Shown here one piece after another: positions 33,901 through 43,116 of a stretch of DNA of 64,000 nucleotides (positions are counted from its first letter, which is position 1; each line of letters opens with the position of its first letter). The stretch lies in NCBI GenBank assembly GCA_047631555.1, contig JBLHZY010000002.1, forward strand, positions 806,001-870,000, read 5' to 3'. The notes under the pieces are model-generated. The model did not search any database, was not told where the DNA came from, and was given only the letters and a program-made list of their open reading frames with translations. This DNA is from JBLHZY01 sp047631555 (GTDB taxonomy: Bacteria > Pseudomonadota > Alphaproteobacteria > Rhodobacterales > Rhodobacteraceae). The translations under genes were made by a program, and so were the position numbers.

Positions 33901-35220
33901 TCAGGCGCGGGTTTCCCGGTATATGGTGAAAACATAGGCGATGAGCAGGGCGATCATCGCGAAAGTTCCGTAGATTTGTAGCGGGAAGTAGATGCCAAAA
34001 AGACCGACCGGGATTTTGATCATCAACAGGCTAAGTGAAATCAGCACATAGATGAAAAAGGCGGCTGCGCGTTTTATCCCCAATGATGTGATCAAATAGG
34101 GGGCCATGCAGAGCGGGGCGATATAATAAAAGGTCCATGAAAGGGGCGACACAAGCGCAAAGGCGAGAAAGCCAGTCGCCCAAATAAGCGGATGATCCGC
34201 GACCCGTTGATTGCGCCAAGATATGATGCCGAGCGCCGCAACAGTGCCGATCATCAAAATTCGCGAGGCCCAGATCCAAACGGGGCCTTTCTCGAGCACA
34301 ACATGTCGCGCTCCTTGGTCGATGGTAATTGCATCTTCAAAGCCAATGAGATGGCCGATAATCCCGTCGATGTTGATCGATGGGTTCACAAAAAGCATCG
34401 TGCGCGATACGGCACTGATTTGACTTAGGAATTCTGCGTGGAGTGGCCAGCCTGCCAGAAGCAAAGAGGCCAGTCCAAGGGCTGCGCCTGTGCAAGCAAA
34501 GCTGACAAGGGCGCTGGTTTGACGCTTGGCAATGAAGAATATCACAAAGACCAGAGGGAAGAGTTTGAAGGCCGCGGCGATGGCAAGGGCGACGCCAGCC
34601 GCTTTGGGGCTTCCATTGCGGCTGCGCTCCATGGCCAATACCATGAGAAAGCCGACCAAAATATGCATCTGCCCAACGGCAATTGGCGTCAAGCCGACCG
34701 TCGTCCCCAAGATCAGTGCTGTTCCGGCAAGCATATGGAATAGCAGCGGTATTTTGGGTGCTGCGCGCCAAGCAAGATAGATCGTACCGATCAAAAGCAC
34801 TGGATTGAGCAGCGTCAAAAACTGCGTGGCTTGGGCGAAGGTGAAAACATTGGTGAGCGGGGCAAGCAGCTTGGCCCAAAGCGGCGGATAGACATAGGGG
34901 TAAATCGAGGCCTCGCTCCCGCTTGCGCGGAGTAGCGCGACCCATTCGGGCGGCGGTGACATGGTGAAATAAGCGGTGTCTTTGGCGTAGATCGCGCTTT
35001 CTTGGCCCATGGCGAAAAACTTCGCGGCAAGCCAGAGCGGCAGGAAATCGTTTAGGTTTTCAGTGCGCAATGCGGACCAGCTAAAGGCCGTCGCAAAGGC
35101 CATAAAGAGGCCAACGATTACAAATTGTTGGAGCGCATTTTCGTTTTGAGGGGCGGCGTTGGCTGGGGCGGCCTCCTTACCGGGGCGGCCAGATTGAATA
35201 CTGCTCATGTCACAACTCAT
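33901..35220 (-). CDS. GT87 (DUF2029) polyprenyl-phosphate-sugar-dependent glycosyltransferase
   Basis: About 439 residues with some ten membrane segments. The N-terminal loop contains NDFLPLWLAAKF, matching the D-F/Y catalytic region of DUF2029 (GT87) enzymes, then ASIYPYVYPPLWAKLLAPL, typical of the family. GT87 members such as mycobacterial PimE transfer mannose from a lipid carrier outside the membrane. The acceptor here is unknown. Two start codons (35220, 35208) are possible and neither has a strong ribosome-binding site. It is upstream of carB but probably independent. Confidence 0.8.
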   Translation of the reverse strand: MSCDMSSIQSGRPGKEAAPANAAPQNENALQQFVIVGLFMAFATAFSWSALRTENLNDFLPLWLAAKFFAMGQESAIYAKDTAYFTMSPPPEWVALLRASGSEASIYPYVYPPLWAKLLAPLTNVFTFAQATQFLTLLNPVLLIGTIYLAWRAAPKIPLLFHMLAGTALILGTTVGLTPIAVGQMHILVGFLMVLAMERSRNGSPKAAGVALAIAAAFKLFPLVFVIFFIAKRQTSALVSFACTGAALGLASLLLAGWPLHAEFLSQISAVSRTMLFVNPSINIDGIIGHLIGFEDAITIDQGARHVVLEKGPVWIWASRILMIGTVAALGIISWRNQRVADHPLIWATGFLAFALVSPLSWTFYYIAPLCMAPYLITSLGIKRAAAFFIYVLISLSLLMIKIPVGLFGIYFPLQIYGTFAMIALLIAYVFTIYRETRA

Positions 35221-35381
35221 TTTAGGCGCATATTGGGGCGCAAAGGTTCGTGAGGCAACGCGCGACGCTGTGTTTGGCATTCTACTGTGGCCTTTGGGCC
35301 TCTTTCGCTTGACTTTGCGCCCCTAACGCGGTGTATCACCCCGACTTCACATCCCTTATTTTCCTCGCAAGAGAGATCATC

Positions 35382-37157
35382 ATGCACGCTTTTCGCAGCC
35401 AATCCTGCGCCGACCTGACAAAAACCAACGTAGGCGAAACCGTTCGTCTTTCGGGCTGGGTGCATCGCATCCGAGATCACGGCGGTATTTTGTTTATCGA
35501 TCTGCGTGATCATTACGGCATGACGCAGCTTTTGTGCGATCCCGATAGCCCGGTTTTTGCGCAGATGGAAAAAGTCCGCGCCGAATATTGCATTCGCATC
35601 GATGGGACCGTGAAGGCGCGCGATGCCGACTTGGTGAATGATAAAATTCCAACCGGTGAGATTGAGGTCTTTGTGCGCGATCTTGAGGTTCTGGGCGCCT
35701 CTGAAGAGCTGCCTTTGCAGGTGTTTGGTGAGCAGGAATATCCCGAGGAAACGCGCCTGAAATATCGCTATCTCGATCTGCGCCGCGAGAAATTGCAGCG
35801 CAATATGATTATGCGCTCGCAAGTCGTGGCCGATCTGCGCCAGCGGATGTGGGGCATGGGCTTTAACGAATTCCAGACCCCGATCATCACAGCGAGCTCG
35901 CCCGAAGGCGCGCGCGATTTTCTCGTGCCAAGCCGCCTGCATCCGGGCAAATTCTATGCGCTGCCCCAAGCGCCTCAGCAGTTTAAACAGCTGATCATGG
36001 TCTCGGGGTTTGACAAATATTTCCAGATTGCGCCGTGTTTTCGCGATGAAGATCCGCGCGCGGATCGCTCGCCGACCGATTTTTATCAGCTCGATCTTGA
36101 GATGTCCTTTGTTGAGCAGCAGGATGTTTTCGATGTGATCGAGCCGGTGATGAAGGGCTGTTTTGAGCGCTTTGGCGGCGGGCGCAAGGTTGATGCAGAT
36201 TGGGCGCAGATTTCTTACAAGGACGCAGCGCTTTGGTATGGCACCGATAAGCCGGACCTGCGCAACCCGCTCAAAATGCAGGTCGTGTCCGAGCATTTCG
36301 CCGGTTCTGGTTTTGCGATTTTTGCCAAGCTGCTAGAGCAGGAAGGCACGGAAATTCGTGCGATTCCAGCACCTTCGGGCGGTTCGCGCAAATTTTGTGA
36401 CCGCATGAATGCTTTCGCGCAAAAAGAAGGCTTGCCCGGCATGGGCTATATTTTCTGGCGTGATCAGGGCGAGGGCATGGAGGCGGCTGGCCCGTTGGCC
36501 AAGAACATCGGCCCCGAGCGTACCGAAGCCATTCGCCAGCAGCTTGGTCTTGGTGTTGGCGATGCGGCGTTCTTCTTGGGCGGCAAACCTTCGGCGTTTG
36601 AGCGGGTTGCCGGTAAGGCGCGGGTTGCGATCGGCGAAGAGCTTGGCCTGACGGATATGGATCGCTTTGCTTTTGCATGGATCGTGGATTTCCCGATGTA
36701 TGAAGCGGATGAAGAGACAGGCAAGATCGACTTTTCGCACAACCCGTTTTCGATGCCCCAAGGCGGGCGCGAGGCGTTGGATGGCGATCCTTTGGAGGTG
36801 CTTGGCTATCAATATGATCTGGCCTGTAACGGCTATGAGCTGATTTCCGGCGCGATCCGGAATCACCGCCCTGAGATCATGTTCAAGGCGTTTGAATTGG
36901 CAGGTTACGGCGAAGATGAAGTGCGCAAGCGTTTTGGCGGCATGGTCAATGCGTTCAAATACGGCGCGCCGCCCCACGGCGGTTGTGCGGCGGGGATTGA
37001 CCGGATGGTGATGTTGATGGCGGATGAGGCGAATATTCGCGAAGTCATCATGTTCCCGATGAACCAGCGGGCCGAAGATTTGATGATGAATGCGCCTTCC
37101 GAGCCAATGAACGAGCAATTGCGCGAGCTGTCTTTGCGGGTGATCCCGCAGGAATAA
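35382..37157 (+). CDS. aspS: Aspartyl-tRNA synthetase
   Basis: A 591-residue bacterial-type class II synthetase with an OB-fold anticodon domain (residues 1-110), catalytic motifs FRDEDPRADRSP and a C-terminal GIDRMVML motif 3, plus the GAD insertion. The anticodon-domain segment RDHGG (His33) resembles non-discriminating AspRS such as that of Pseudomonas aeruginosa, rather than E. coli RDLGS. Such enzymes also charge tRNA-Asn with Asp for later amidation. That reading is an inference from one motif. A 13-base-stem terminator follows. Confidence 0.96.
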   Translation: MHAFRSQSCADLTKTNVGETVRLSGWVHRIRDHGGILFIDLRDHYGMTQLLCDPDSPVFAQMEKVRAEYCIRIDGTVKARDADLVNDKIPTGEIEVFVRDLEVLGASEELPLQVFGEQEYPEETRLKYRYLDLRREKLQRNMIMRSQVVADLRQRMWGMGFNEFQTPIITASSPEGARDFLVPSRLHPGKFYALPQAPQQFKQLIMVSGFDKYFQIAPCFRDEDPRADRSPTDFYQLDLEMSFVEQQDVFDVIEPVMKGCFERFGGGRKVDADWAQISYKDAALWYGTDKPDLRNPLKMQVVSEHFAGSGFAIFAKLLEQEGTEIRAIPAPSGGSRKFCDRMNAFAQKEGLPGMGYIFWRDQGEGMEAAGPLAKNIGPERTEAIRQQLGLGVGDAAFFLGGKPSAFERVAGKARVAIGEELGLTDMDRFAFAWIVDFPMYEADEETGKIDFSHNPFSMPQGGREALDGDPLEVLGYQYDLACNGYELISGAIRNHRPEIMFKAFELAGYGEDEVRKRFGGMVNAFKYGAPPHGGCAAGIDRMVMLMADEANIREVIMFPMNQRAEDLMMNAPSEPMNEQLRELSLRVIPQE

Positions 37158-37199
37158 TCGCGATGGCTTCGCGGCGATTTGTTTGACTGGATGAAATAG

Positions 37200-37230
37200 A
37201 AAAGGGGCGCTCGATTGGAGCGCCCCTTTT
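37200..37230 (+). terminator. Intrinsic terminator of aspS
   Basis: AAAAGGGGCGCTC (37200-37212) pairs perfectly with GAGCGCCCCTTTT (37218-37230), with a 5-base loop and a terminal T-run. Confidence 0.9.
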
Positions 37231-37300
37231 GCTTGGGAGGTCGGTTTTATTCAGCAAATCCGTGCCTTGGGAGGAAGGCATGTGATGTGCTTGAATTGGT

Positions 37301-37489
37301 TTAGCCTTGGGTTGCGTCCATGACTGCAATTGCGTCGCTTGTGCGTGTTGCAACGCTTGTGGTGCCTGTGTTTACGGTAGCAAGAACAGCGACGGCGAGA
37401 CCAACGAGGCCCGCTGTCAGAACGATCCAGTCAACCGTCACGCTGCCTTTTTCTTCGCTCGCGAAGTTTTTCAGCATTTTCTCGATCAT
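37301..37489 (-). CDS. Flp-pilin-like small membrane protein
   Basis: A 62-residue protein: a short basic/acidic N-terminus (MIEKMLKNFASEEKG), then one hydrophobic segment (VDWIVLTAGLVGLAVAVLATV) and a Thr/Ser-rich tail. The layout follows Flp/Fap type IVb pilins, where cleavage is after Gly before the hydrophobic helix. However, the usual xxEYGLI is replaced by TVDWIVL, a variant I associate with Rhodobacteraceae. AGGGA lies a few bases before the ATG. No tad/cpa export genes are nearby. Confidence 0.6.
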   Translation of the reverse strand: MIEKMLKNFASEEKGSVTVDWIVLTAGLVGLAVAVLATVNTGTTSVATRTSDAIAVMDATQG

Positions 37490-37842
37490 AATCGCATCCC
37501 TTTTTACAATGCCCAGGCTTTTAAGCGCGGGCGAAATCTTGGCGCGGCGGCTTAAATTTGCCATGCGTTGCCTTGTGTCTTGGGATGTTTATGACGGCGG
37601 ATTTGGGCGAAAATGCGCCCTAAGAAGGCCAGTTTCGCGGTCCTTTCGGCGCGAAACTAGGCATGGTTAATTTGAATGTTTGGGGGAGGAAAAGGCAGAC
37701 GGCGCTAAGATTTCGGGCCGTATTGGCCAAAGGGTGCGATCTAACCTATTGAAAGCACGAAGTTTTAGTGGGGCACTCTTGCTGTGCGCGCGCAGGGTTG
37801 CCGAGCAAAGGCCGCACCCTGCGTCAGTTGTTGCATGCGGTT
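37490..37842. other. Gene-free stretch with an inverted repeat
   Basis: About 353 bases. It holds the promoter side of the pilin-like gene. It also has a perfect inverted repeat, AGTTTCGCG (37631-37639) with CGCGAAACT (37650-37658), of unknown role. No coding frame was convincing. Confidence 0.5.
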
Positions 37843-38562
37843 CTACATTGAGGCGCGGTTTTCTAAGCGCTGTTGGACAAGTCCGGCAATGCGCGCGAGA
37901 TCGCTTTGATAGGGCGCGCCCGCGCCGCGGTTCAGCGCAAGGCTATGGGCCGCCTTGGCAAGGGGGGCATCGCCTGCACTGCGCGCAACGCCCTCTAAGA
38001 ATTGGGCGATGTAATCGAGCATATCATCGTCGGATTGCGTGGTGAGGATATCGGCCACATGCGAGAGATCGTCCTGAAGCGCCATAGGATCGGGGACGAC
38101 CATTTCGTTGAGCAATGCGCGCGGTCCTTTTGGCTGAGCTTCAGGGGGCAAAAGGCGCAGCACTGCGTTTTGGAATTCATCAAGCCCGGCGATGGGCTTT
38201 TCAAGGAAAGTATCGGCGCCAGCCTCAAGCGCGCGCAATTCCGCATCGCTATCGCCGGAGATGCCGATCAGAGCTTCAACCCGTGGCTGCGCGCGCGCCA
38301 GTTCGCCGATCAAATCCGCGCCCGAGCCATCCGGCAGACCCAGATCAACAATCACAACCGACGGGCGATAAACCCGCAGATGCCTGCGCGCCGCCGCCAA
38401 AGAGCCAGCGCGGCGAATGCGAGCGCCCGATCGCAAACACAAAAGCCGCATCGCTTCGCAAGCAAATCGACTGTCCTCAACCACAAGCACCGTCAGCCCC
38501 AAAAGCGGGCGCTCGGCGGTTGGTTTTTGGACCATTGTGTAGCTTTCCAGATCGTCGGGCAT
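37843..38562 (-). CDS. Response-regulator receiver protein with helical C-terminal region
   Basis: A 239-residue protein. The receiver domain (about residues 22-140) has the acidic pair E29-D30, phospho-acceptor D73 (IVDLGLPDG) and the conserved Lys in LEKPI. The C-terminal 100 residues form no DNA-binding domain; they are helical and contain KAAHSLALNRGAG, faintly like the His motif of HPt domains. It could be a phosphotransfer partner rather than a transcription factor. GGAGAG lies just before the ATG. No cognate kinase gene is adjacent. Confidence 0.8.
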   Translation of the reverse strand: MPDDLESYTMVQKPTAERPLLGLTVLVVEDSRFACEAMRLLCLRSGARIRRAGSLAAARRHLRVYRPSVVIVDLGLPDGSGADLIGELARAQPRVEALIGISGDSDAELRALEAGADTFLEKPIAGLDEFQNAVLRLLPPEAQPKGPRALLNEMVVPDPMALQDDLSHVADILTTQSDDDMLDYIAQFLEGVARSAGDAPLAKAAHSLALNRGAGAPYQSDLARIAGLVQQRLENRASM

Positions 38563-38742
38563 GGGATTCTCTCCGTTGTGGGCCTGATCCGATTAGGGCG
38601 CAATATTGGTGAACGGGGCGTTAACGCCTGTGTTTTATTTGTGATGCTCGGGCGTTTCCCTAGGGGGAGGGGCGGCAAAGCGCCGCTTGCAGGGGCGCGC
38701 GCGAAAGTGGCATAAGCGGCCAACGGATTTGAGGAGAGAATG

Positions 38743-39147
38743 ATGATCGGACGATTGAACCACGTGGCCATTGCTGTACCCGATTTGGAGGCCGCAGCGG
38801 CGCAGTATCGCGGCACTTTGGGGGCCAATGTTGGCGCGCCTCAGGACGAGCCGGATCACGGCGTTACGGTGATTTTCATCGAGCTGCCCAATACCAAAAT
38901 CGAGCTGCTTTATCCTTTGGGCGAGAATTCTCCGATCAATGGTTTCTTAGAGAAGAACCCTGCCGGGGGCATTCATCACATTTGTTATGAGGTCGATGAT
39001 ATTCTGGTCGCGCGCGATAAACTCAAGGCCGAGGGCGCGCGGATTTTGGGCAATGGCGAGCCAAAGATCGGTGCCCATGGCAAACCGGTTTTGTTCTTGC
39101 ATCCCAAGGATTTCAACGGCTGCCTTGTTGAGCTTGAGCAAGTCTGA
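38743..39147 (+). CDS. mce: Methylmalonyl-CoA epimerase
   Basis: A 134-residue VOC-fold enzyme. It interconverts (2R)- and (2S)-methylmalonyl-CoA on the propionyl-CoA route. Motifs: LNHVAIAVPDL with the metal His, PNTKIELL, GGIHHICYEVDD and KDFNGCLVELEQ with the terminal Glu. Two tandem ATGs (38740, 38743) exist; GAGGAG is better spaced for the second. The stop codon overlaps the start of the DUF1467 gene by one base. meaB, which serves the mutase of the same pathway, is also in the window. Confidence 0.92.
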   Translation: MIGRLNHVAIAVPDLEAAAAQYRGTLGANVGAPQDEPDHGVTVIFIELPNTKIELLYPLGENSPINGFLEKNPAGGIHHICYEVDDILVARDKLKAEGARILGNGEPKIGAHGKPVLFLHPKDFNGCLVELEQV

Positions 39148-39434
39148 TGGCGATCACATCCGCCATCGTTCTTTATGCGGTCACTTGGTTTATGGTGATG
39201 TTTGTGACGTTGCCTTTGGGGCTGCGCACGCAGGGGGATGTTGGCGAAAAGGTCGACGGAACCCATGACGGCGCGCCTGCAAACTTTCGCCTCAAGCGGA
39301 CGATCATTATCGTCAGCATCGTGTCCTTCGTGATCTGGATCGCGCTGGTTTTGGTGATCACGTCGGGGCTGATTTCGGTGCGCGATTTTGATTGGGCGCA
39401 GCGCATGGGCCCCGCTCCAATTAGCGGCGAATAG
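39147..39434 (+). CDS. DUF1467 family small membrane protein
   Basis: A 95-residue protein with two membrane segments (VLYAVTWFMVMFVTLPLGL and IIIVSIVSFVIWIALVLVI), matching DUF1467, a family largely limited to alphaproteobacteria. It overlaps mce by one base (TGATG), so it is co-translated with it. Function is unknown; the mce-DUF1467 pairing is common in this order. Confidence 0.85.
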   Translation: MAITSAIVLYAVTWFMVMFVTLPLGLRTQGDVGEKVDGTHDGAPANFRLKRTIIIVSIVSFVIWIALVLVITSGLISVRDFDWAQRMGPAPISGE

Positions 39435-39436
39435 GC

Positions 39437-40171
39437 CTAGCGCGGGATGGCGGCTTGCGGCGCGGCGCGCGCGGGCGCGTTTTCAGCCGGATAAAGCCGG
39501 TGAAACAGATGGGTGAATGTGGCCGCGCCCAAGATCGGCACGAGCAGATTGACCAGCGGGATTGAGAGCGGCACCGCCATCAAAATCCCAGCCATGAGAA
39601 TCGTCGTATTGTGGCGCGAACGGGCGATCTTGGCGCCCTCTCGGCCCAAGCGGCGCATCGCCACAAGTTGAAAATACTCTCGCCCAAGTAAGAAGCCATT
39701 CAGCGTCCAGAATATCAGCGGCGCGCCGATCGCTGTTAGCAAATAGACCAGCAAAGCGGCGATATTCGCCACCACGATAAGCCCCAAAAACGCCGTGCTA
39801 TCGCGGATCATTTCGCCAAAGGGAACGGGCGTCGCTTTGGGCAGATGCGGGTAGTGCTTTTCCTCAACCGCGGCCGCCACAGTATCCAAGAAAAACCCGG
39901 TAAAGATCGAGGCGACCGGCACCATCAAAAACATCGACAGCACAAGCATCACAAGGACTGACGCGCCCGATGCGATGTTGTCGACCCAGGTGATTTCGCC
40001 GATCCAAGGAAGCGTGATGACATCGGGGATAATCCAGCCGATGAACCAAGCAAACACCACATAAATCACGAACAATAACGCCACCGTCAGCCCAACGCCA
40101 AAGAACAACACCTTGGCAAAGCGCGGATCGGTAAGCTGCCCAACAGCCTTGGCAAAATCGTTAAAAATCAT
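39437..40171 (-). CDS. EI24 domain-containing membrane protein (CysZ-like)
   Basis: A 244-residue protein with four main hydrophobic segments and the EI24/CysZ pattern (FAKAVGQLTDPRF at the start, VEEKHYPHLP in the middle, LGREYFQLVAMRRL). CysZ imports sulfate in E. coli; whether this homologue does is unknown, though it shares a genome with a sox locus. The start at 40171 forms an ATGA overlap with the upstream nitroreductase gene and gives MIFNDF; a start at 40183 adds four residues. Confidence 0.82.
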   Translation of the reverse strand: MIFNDFAKAVGQLTDPRFAKVLFFGVGLTVALLFVIYVVFAWFIGWIIPDVITLPWIGEITWVDNIASGASVLVMLVLSMFLMVPVASIFTGFFLDTVAAAVEEKHYPHLPKATPVPFGEMIRDSTAFLGLIVVANIAALLVYLLTAIGAPLIFWTLNGFLLGREYFQLVAMRRLGREGAKIARSRHNTTILMAGILMAVPLSIPLVNLLVPILGAATFTHLFHRLYPAENAPARAAPQAAIPR

Positions 40172-40746
40172 TCGCTTACCCATGTTGTTATGGCGTCCAA
40201 GTCGGGGCGCGGGCGCTCTGGCGGGGGGGAGGTTTCTGTGCCGATATGGATCAGGCCGGCGATGGATTCGCCCTCATTCAGATCAAAGCCTTCGCGCAGG
40301 AATTCAGGATCATGACTGGCCCAGCCCGAAAGCCAATTGCCCCCCCAGCCCGAGGCAAGTGCTGCATTGAGCAGCGCCAAACAGGCGGCCCCGGCGGAGT
40401 AAATCTGCTCGATCTGCGGGACTTTGGGCGAGGGTTTTGGCGCGGCAATAACCGCAACAGCCAAATCGGCATTGGCGTATTGCGCGCGCGCCTTGGCGAT
40501 TTGTTCCGGCTCAAGGCCAAGCGCTTCGCCGCGGCTCTGGGCCAATGTTGCAAGGCGTTGTAGCGCGCCATGCTCCAGCACGATAAAGCGCCACGGCTCC
40601 AGTTTGCCATGATCGGGCGTGCGCGCGGCGGCTTGCAGCATAGGGCGCAAAGCGGCGCGGTCTGGGACCGGGGATGTCAGGGTTTTGGCTGGGCGTGAAC
40701 GGCGCGAGAGTAGAAAATCCATGGTCTCGGGGCTTGCGATTGGCAT
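40168..40746 (-). CDS. Nitroreductase family protein (YdjA-like)
   Basis: A 192-residue FMN-dependent nitroreductase-fold protein. MDFLLSRRSRPAK supplies the FMN-binding arginines, and AARTPDHGKLEPWRF and GGNWLSGWAS are characteristic of the short YdjA-type subgroup. Physiological substrates are not known for this type. The start is not backed by a strong ribosome-binding site. Its stop overlaps the EI24 gene by four bases, so they form an operon. Confidence 0.85.
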   Translation of the reverse strand: MPIASPETMDFLLSRRSRPAKTLTSPVPDRAALRPMLQAAARTPDHGKLEPWRFIVLEHGALQRLATLAQSRGEALGLEPEQIAKARAQYANADLAVAVIAAPKPSPKVPQIEQIYSAGAACLALLNAALASGWGGNWLSGWASHDPEFLREGFDLNEGESIAGLIHIGTETSPPPERPRPDLDAITTWVSE

Positions 40747-40972
40747 AGGGCAGTGGGCCTTATATGGGCGCGGTTGGGCGCGCGCTTGTGCGTTAATTGG
40801 GGAAGATGTCGTGGTTTTTGCTGCGGGGTTCAAGGGGAGGCGGGGGATTTTGGCCCTTGGCGCGGTAAATTTGCCCCTAGGGTAAGGGCGCGCCGAGATC
40901 ACCATCGCCTCGCTTGGCAATTCATGGCAGGGTCTGGCCCAATCTTGCCCCCTCGCAGCAAAGGCCCTGACT

Positions 40973-41233
40973 ATGGCGCGCGATCTTCCCGATCTTTCCC
41001 ATCTGGTGCATCCCGGTGCGCAGATCGCCGTACGGGCAACGCCTAAGGCTGCGCGCAATCGCATTGAGCTGCGCGGCGAAGAGATCCGCGCCTATGTCAC
41101 GGTTGCGCCCGAGGCGGGCAAAGCCAATGCGGCCCTGCGCGCATTGCTCGCCAAGGCGTTGGGGATCGCCAAATCGCGCCTGCGCCTGATCCGCGGCGAG
41201 ACATCGCGCGACAAGATCTTTGAGGTTGATTAA
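40973..41233 (+). CDS. DUF167 (YggU) family protein
   Basis: An 86-residue protein with the DUF167 core AVRATPKAARNRI and APEAGKANAALRALLAKALG. Members are small, widely conserved and uncharacterised. It is convergent with, and overlaps by four bases, the next minus-strand gene. Confidence 0.85.
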   Translation: MARDLPDLSHLVHPGAQIAVRATPKAARNRIELRGEEIRAYVTVAPEAGKANAALRALLAKALGIAKSRLRLIRGETSRDKIFEVD

Positions 41234-41484
41234 CCCGCCGGTTTCGCCGTTTTTTCGCGCACCAGCCGATACACCCCTTCGGGCAGGTCCAAAGCGGCGC
41301 TCAGATCGCGCATTTGGCTGAGCGAGAGGGTGATTTTTTGGACCTGCTCGGTGCGTGGGTCCAGCTGTTCAACCGTGATGCAATCTTCAAAGGCCGAGAT
41401 GGTGATATCTTCGCGCAGATAGCTGCCCGGCTCATCCACAAGGGTGATTACGGTGGCGTCAAATTCGTGCTCGATTGTAAACAT
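41230..41484 (-). CDS. Conserved hypothetical protein
   Basis: An 84-residue soluble, acidic protein (MFTIEHEFDATVITLVDE at the start, then FEDCITVEQLDP and LPEGVYRLV). No family is recognised. Codon use is like the neighbours, and the frame closes four bases into the DUF167 gene, which supports it being real. The promoter should lie in the 200-base gap upstream. Confidence 0.65.
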   Translation of the reverse strand: MFTIEHEFDATVITLVDEPGSYLREDITISAFEDCITVEQLDPRTEQVQKITLSLSQMRDLSAALDLPEGVYRLVREKTAKPAG

Positions 41485-41685
41485 GTGCCAAGCCTAGGCG
41501 GCATGAAATGAAATGAAAAGCGGCAATGGTTGGGGCGGCGTTTGGCAGGCTTCCTTTGGCCCAAAACACGCAAAATTGCGCAGGTTTTCGCCCGGTGATC
41601 TCACTCGGGGCTGGCAGCTTTGGGCGTTGGCGCTTAAATTCGCGCCAATGGTGCGCTTTTGCGCTTGGTTGAGGCGAGATATGTG

Positions 41686-42471
41686 ATGATGGACGGGCAG
41701 ATTATTCAGCGTGAAACGAACTCCATGGGCGCGCTGCCTTGGCGCAAGCTTGCACTGGGCGTTGCCCTAAGCGCGAGCCTTGCTGGCTGTGCCGAATTGC
41801 CAAGTCCGCAAGCCCCCTCGCGCCCCAATCCGCCCGCGCCCCAAACAAGCCCCGCCGCTTCCGGCCCAACCCAATCCCCGCGCGAGGCGGTGAATATGTT
41901 TGTGGCCGTGGTCGAGCGGATGGAACCTGTGGCCGAGCGTATGTGCCGCGAGCGCGCGCCGAGCATGAATTGCGATTTTGAGATCGTCGTGGATACGCGC
42001 GAAGGCCAGCCGCCAAACGCCTATCAAACGGTCAATGCTGCGGGCCGCCCGATCCTTGCCTTTACCGTTGCTTTGATTGCCGATGTGCGCAACGCCGATG
42101 AGCTTGCCTTTGTGATGGGCCATGAGGCGGCGCACCATATCTCGGGCCACCTCGCGCGCACCCAATCAAGCGCGATGCTTGGCGGGATGCTTGGCGGCAT
42201 TCTGGCCAGCGTAACGGGCGCCGGGCAAGCTGGCGTCGAAGCGGCGCAAAATCTCGGGGCGACTGTGGGCGCGCGCAGCTATTCCAAGGGCTATGAGCTT
42301 GAGGCGGATCAGCTGGGCACGGTGATCACCTATCACGCGGGCTACAACCCCGAGCGCGGCGCGCAATTCTTTACCCGCATTCCCGACCCCGGCGATCGTT
42401 TCCTTGGCTCTCACCCGCCCAATGCCCAACGCATCGAGACCGTGCGCAGAACCCTGTCTACGTTGCGCTAG
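41686..42471 (+). CDS. M48-family metalloprotease, lipoprotein
   Basis: About 261 residues. A lipoprotein signal with lipobox SLAGC is followed by a Pro/Ala-rich linker (APSRPNPPAPQT) and the peptidase domain with zinc motif HEAAH (146-150) and the third ligand region YELEAD (E206). It belongs with BepA/LoiP-type periplasmic M48 proteases that maintain outer-membrane proteins. GAGGCGAG lies seven bases before the ATG at 41686; an ATG at 41725 would give a shorter, more typical signal peptide. Confidence 0.88.
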   Translation: MMDGQIIQRETNSMGALPWRKLALGVALSASLAGCAELPSPQAPSRPNPPAPQTSPAASGPTQSPREAVNMFVAVVERMEPVAERMCRERAPSMNCDFEIVVDTREGQPPNAYQTVNAAGRPILAFTVALIADVRNADELAFVMGHEAAHHISGHLARTQSSAMLGGMLGGILASVTGAGQAGVEAAQNLGATVGARSYSKGYELEADQLGTVITYHAGYNPERGAQFFTRIPDPGDRFLGSHPPNAQRIETVRRTLSTLR

Positions 42472-42480
42472 GGGCGCACT

Positions 42481-42855
42481 TTAGGCGGCAAGTTGTTGCG
42501 GCGTTGGGGCCAAATTTTCGCCCTTACCCGTCGCGATCAGCCCCAAACGCGGCGCAATAACGGCCCCCGTTTGCACAGCGCCGCCCCGCATCCGGCGCCG
42601 CTCGCGCAGCCGAAGCGCAATCCCCACCAGACTGATCACAATCCAAAACCCTTGGATCAAAGCCGAGGCCATATTGAAGCTCGCGCTCAGCCCGGTCAAA
42701 ACCATGCTCGCGGCGCAAACATTCACGCAGAAATACGCGATCCCCGCGGGTTGAATAACGCGAAACGTGAGCATCAGATAATTCGCCACATAGGCGATAA
42801 ACCCAATCACACCAATAGCTTCGGCCAAGCCGAGCGGTTCAATATTGCCAAACAT
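42481..42855 (-). CDS. CBU_0592-like small membrane protein
   Basis: A 124-residue protein with three membrane segments (AIGVIGFIAYVANYLML, GIAYFCVNVCAASMVLTG, ALIQGFWIVISLVGIAL) and a basic tail. The pattern matches CBU_0592-like membrane proteins of unknown function. An array of spaced direct repeats lies 77-135 bases upstream of its start. Confidence 0.7.
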   Translation of the reverse strand: MFGNIEPLGLAEAIGVIGFIAYVANYLMLTFRVIQPAGIAYFCVNVCAASMVLTGLSASFNMASALIQGFWIVISLVGIALRLRERRRMRGGAVQTGAVIAPRLGLIATGKGENLAPTPQQLAA

Positions 42856-42931
42856 AAGGGGGGGGAGCCTTCGAAAAAAGGGACTAAAAAATGAATTGTC
42901 ACCGAAAGCGCGAACTCAGGTGTAAAAAGGC

Positions 42932-42990
42932 AACTCGTTACGCAACTCGAATAACTCGTCACGCAACTTAAAAATGTACTCGTTACTGCA
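42932..42990. repeat. Three spaced direct repeats (operator-like)
   Basis: AACTCGTTACGCAACT (42932-42947) and AACTCGTCACGCAACT (42953-42968) differ at one base, and a third diverged copy ACTCGTTACTGCA lies at 42978-42990. Spacings are 21 and 24 bases, about two helical turns, as expected for cooperative binding of a regulator on one DNA face. Confidence 0.55.
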
Positions 42991-43116
42991 CCGGAAAAGC
43001 GCTTTCTTTGTAATACGAACATCATAGCAGCCCGCGCTCTTAACGTCAGGTAAGGCATTCCCTACCTTTTGTTAACTTTTCGCGATTTCTCTGCCCAAAA
43101 ATGCGGCATTTCCGGT

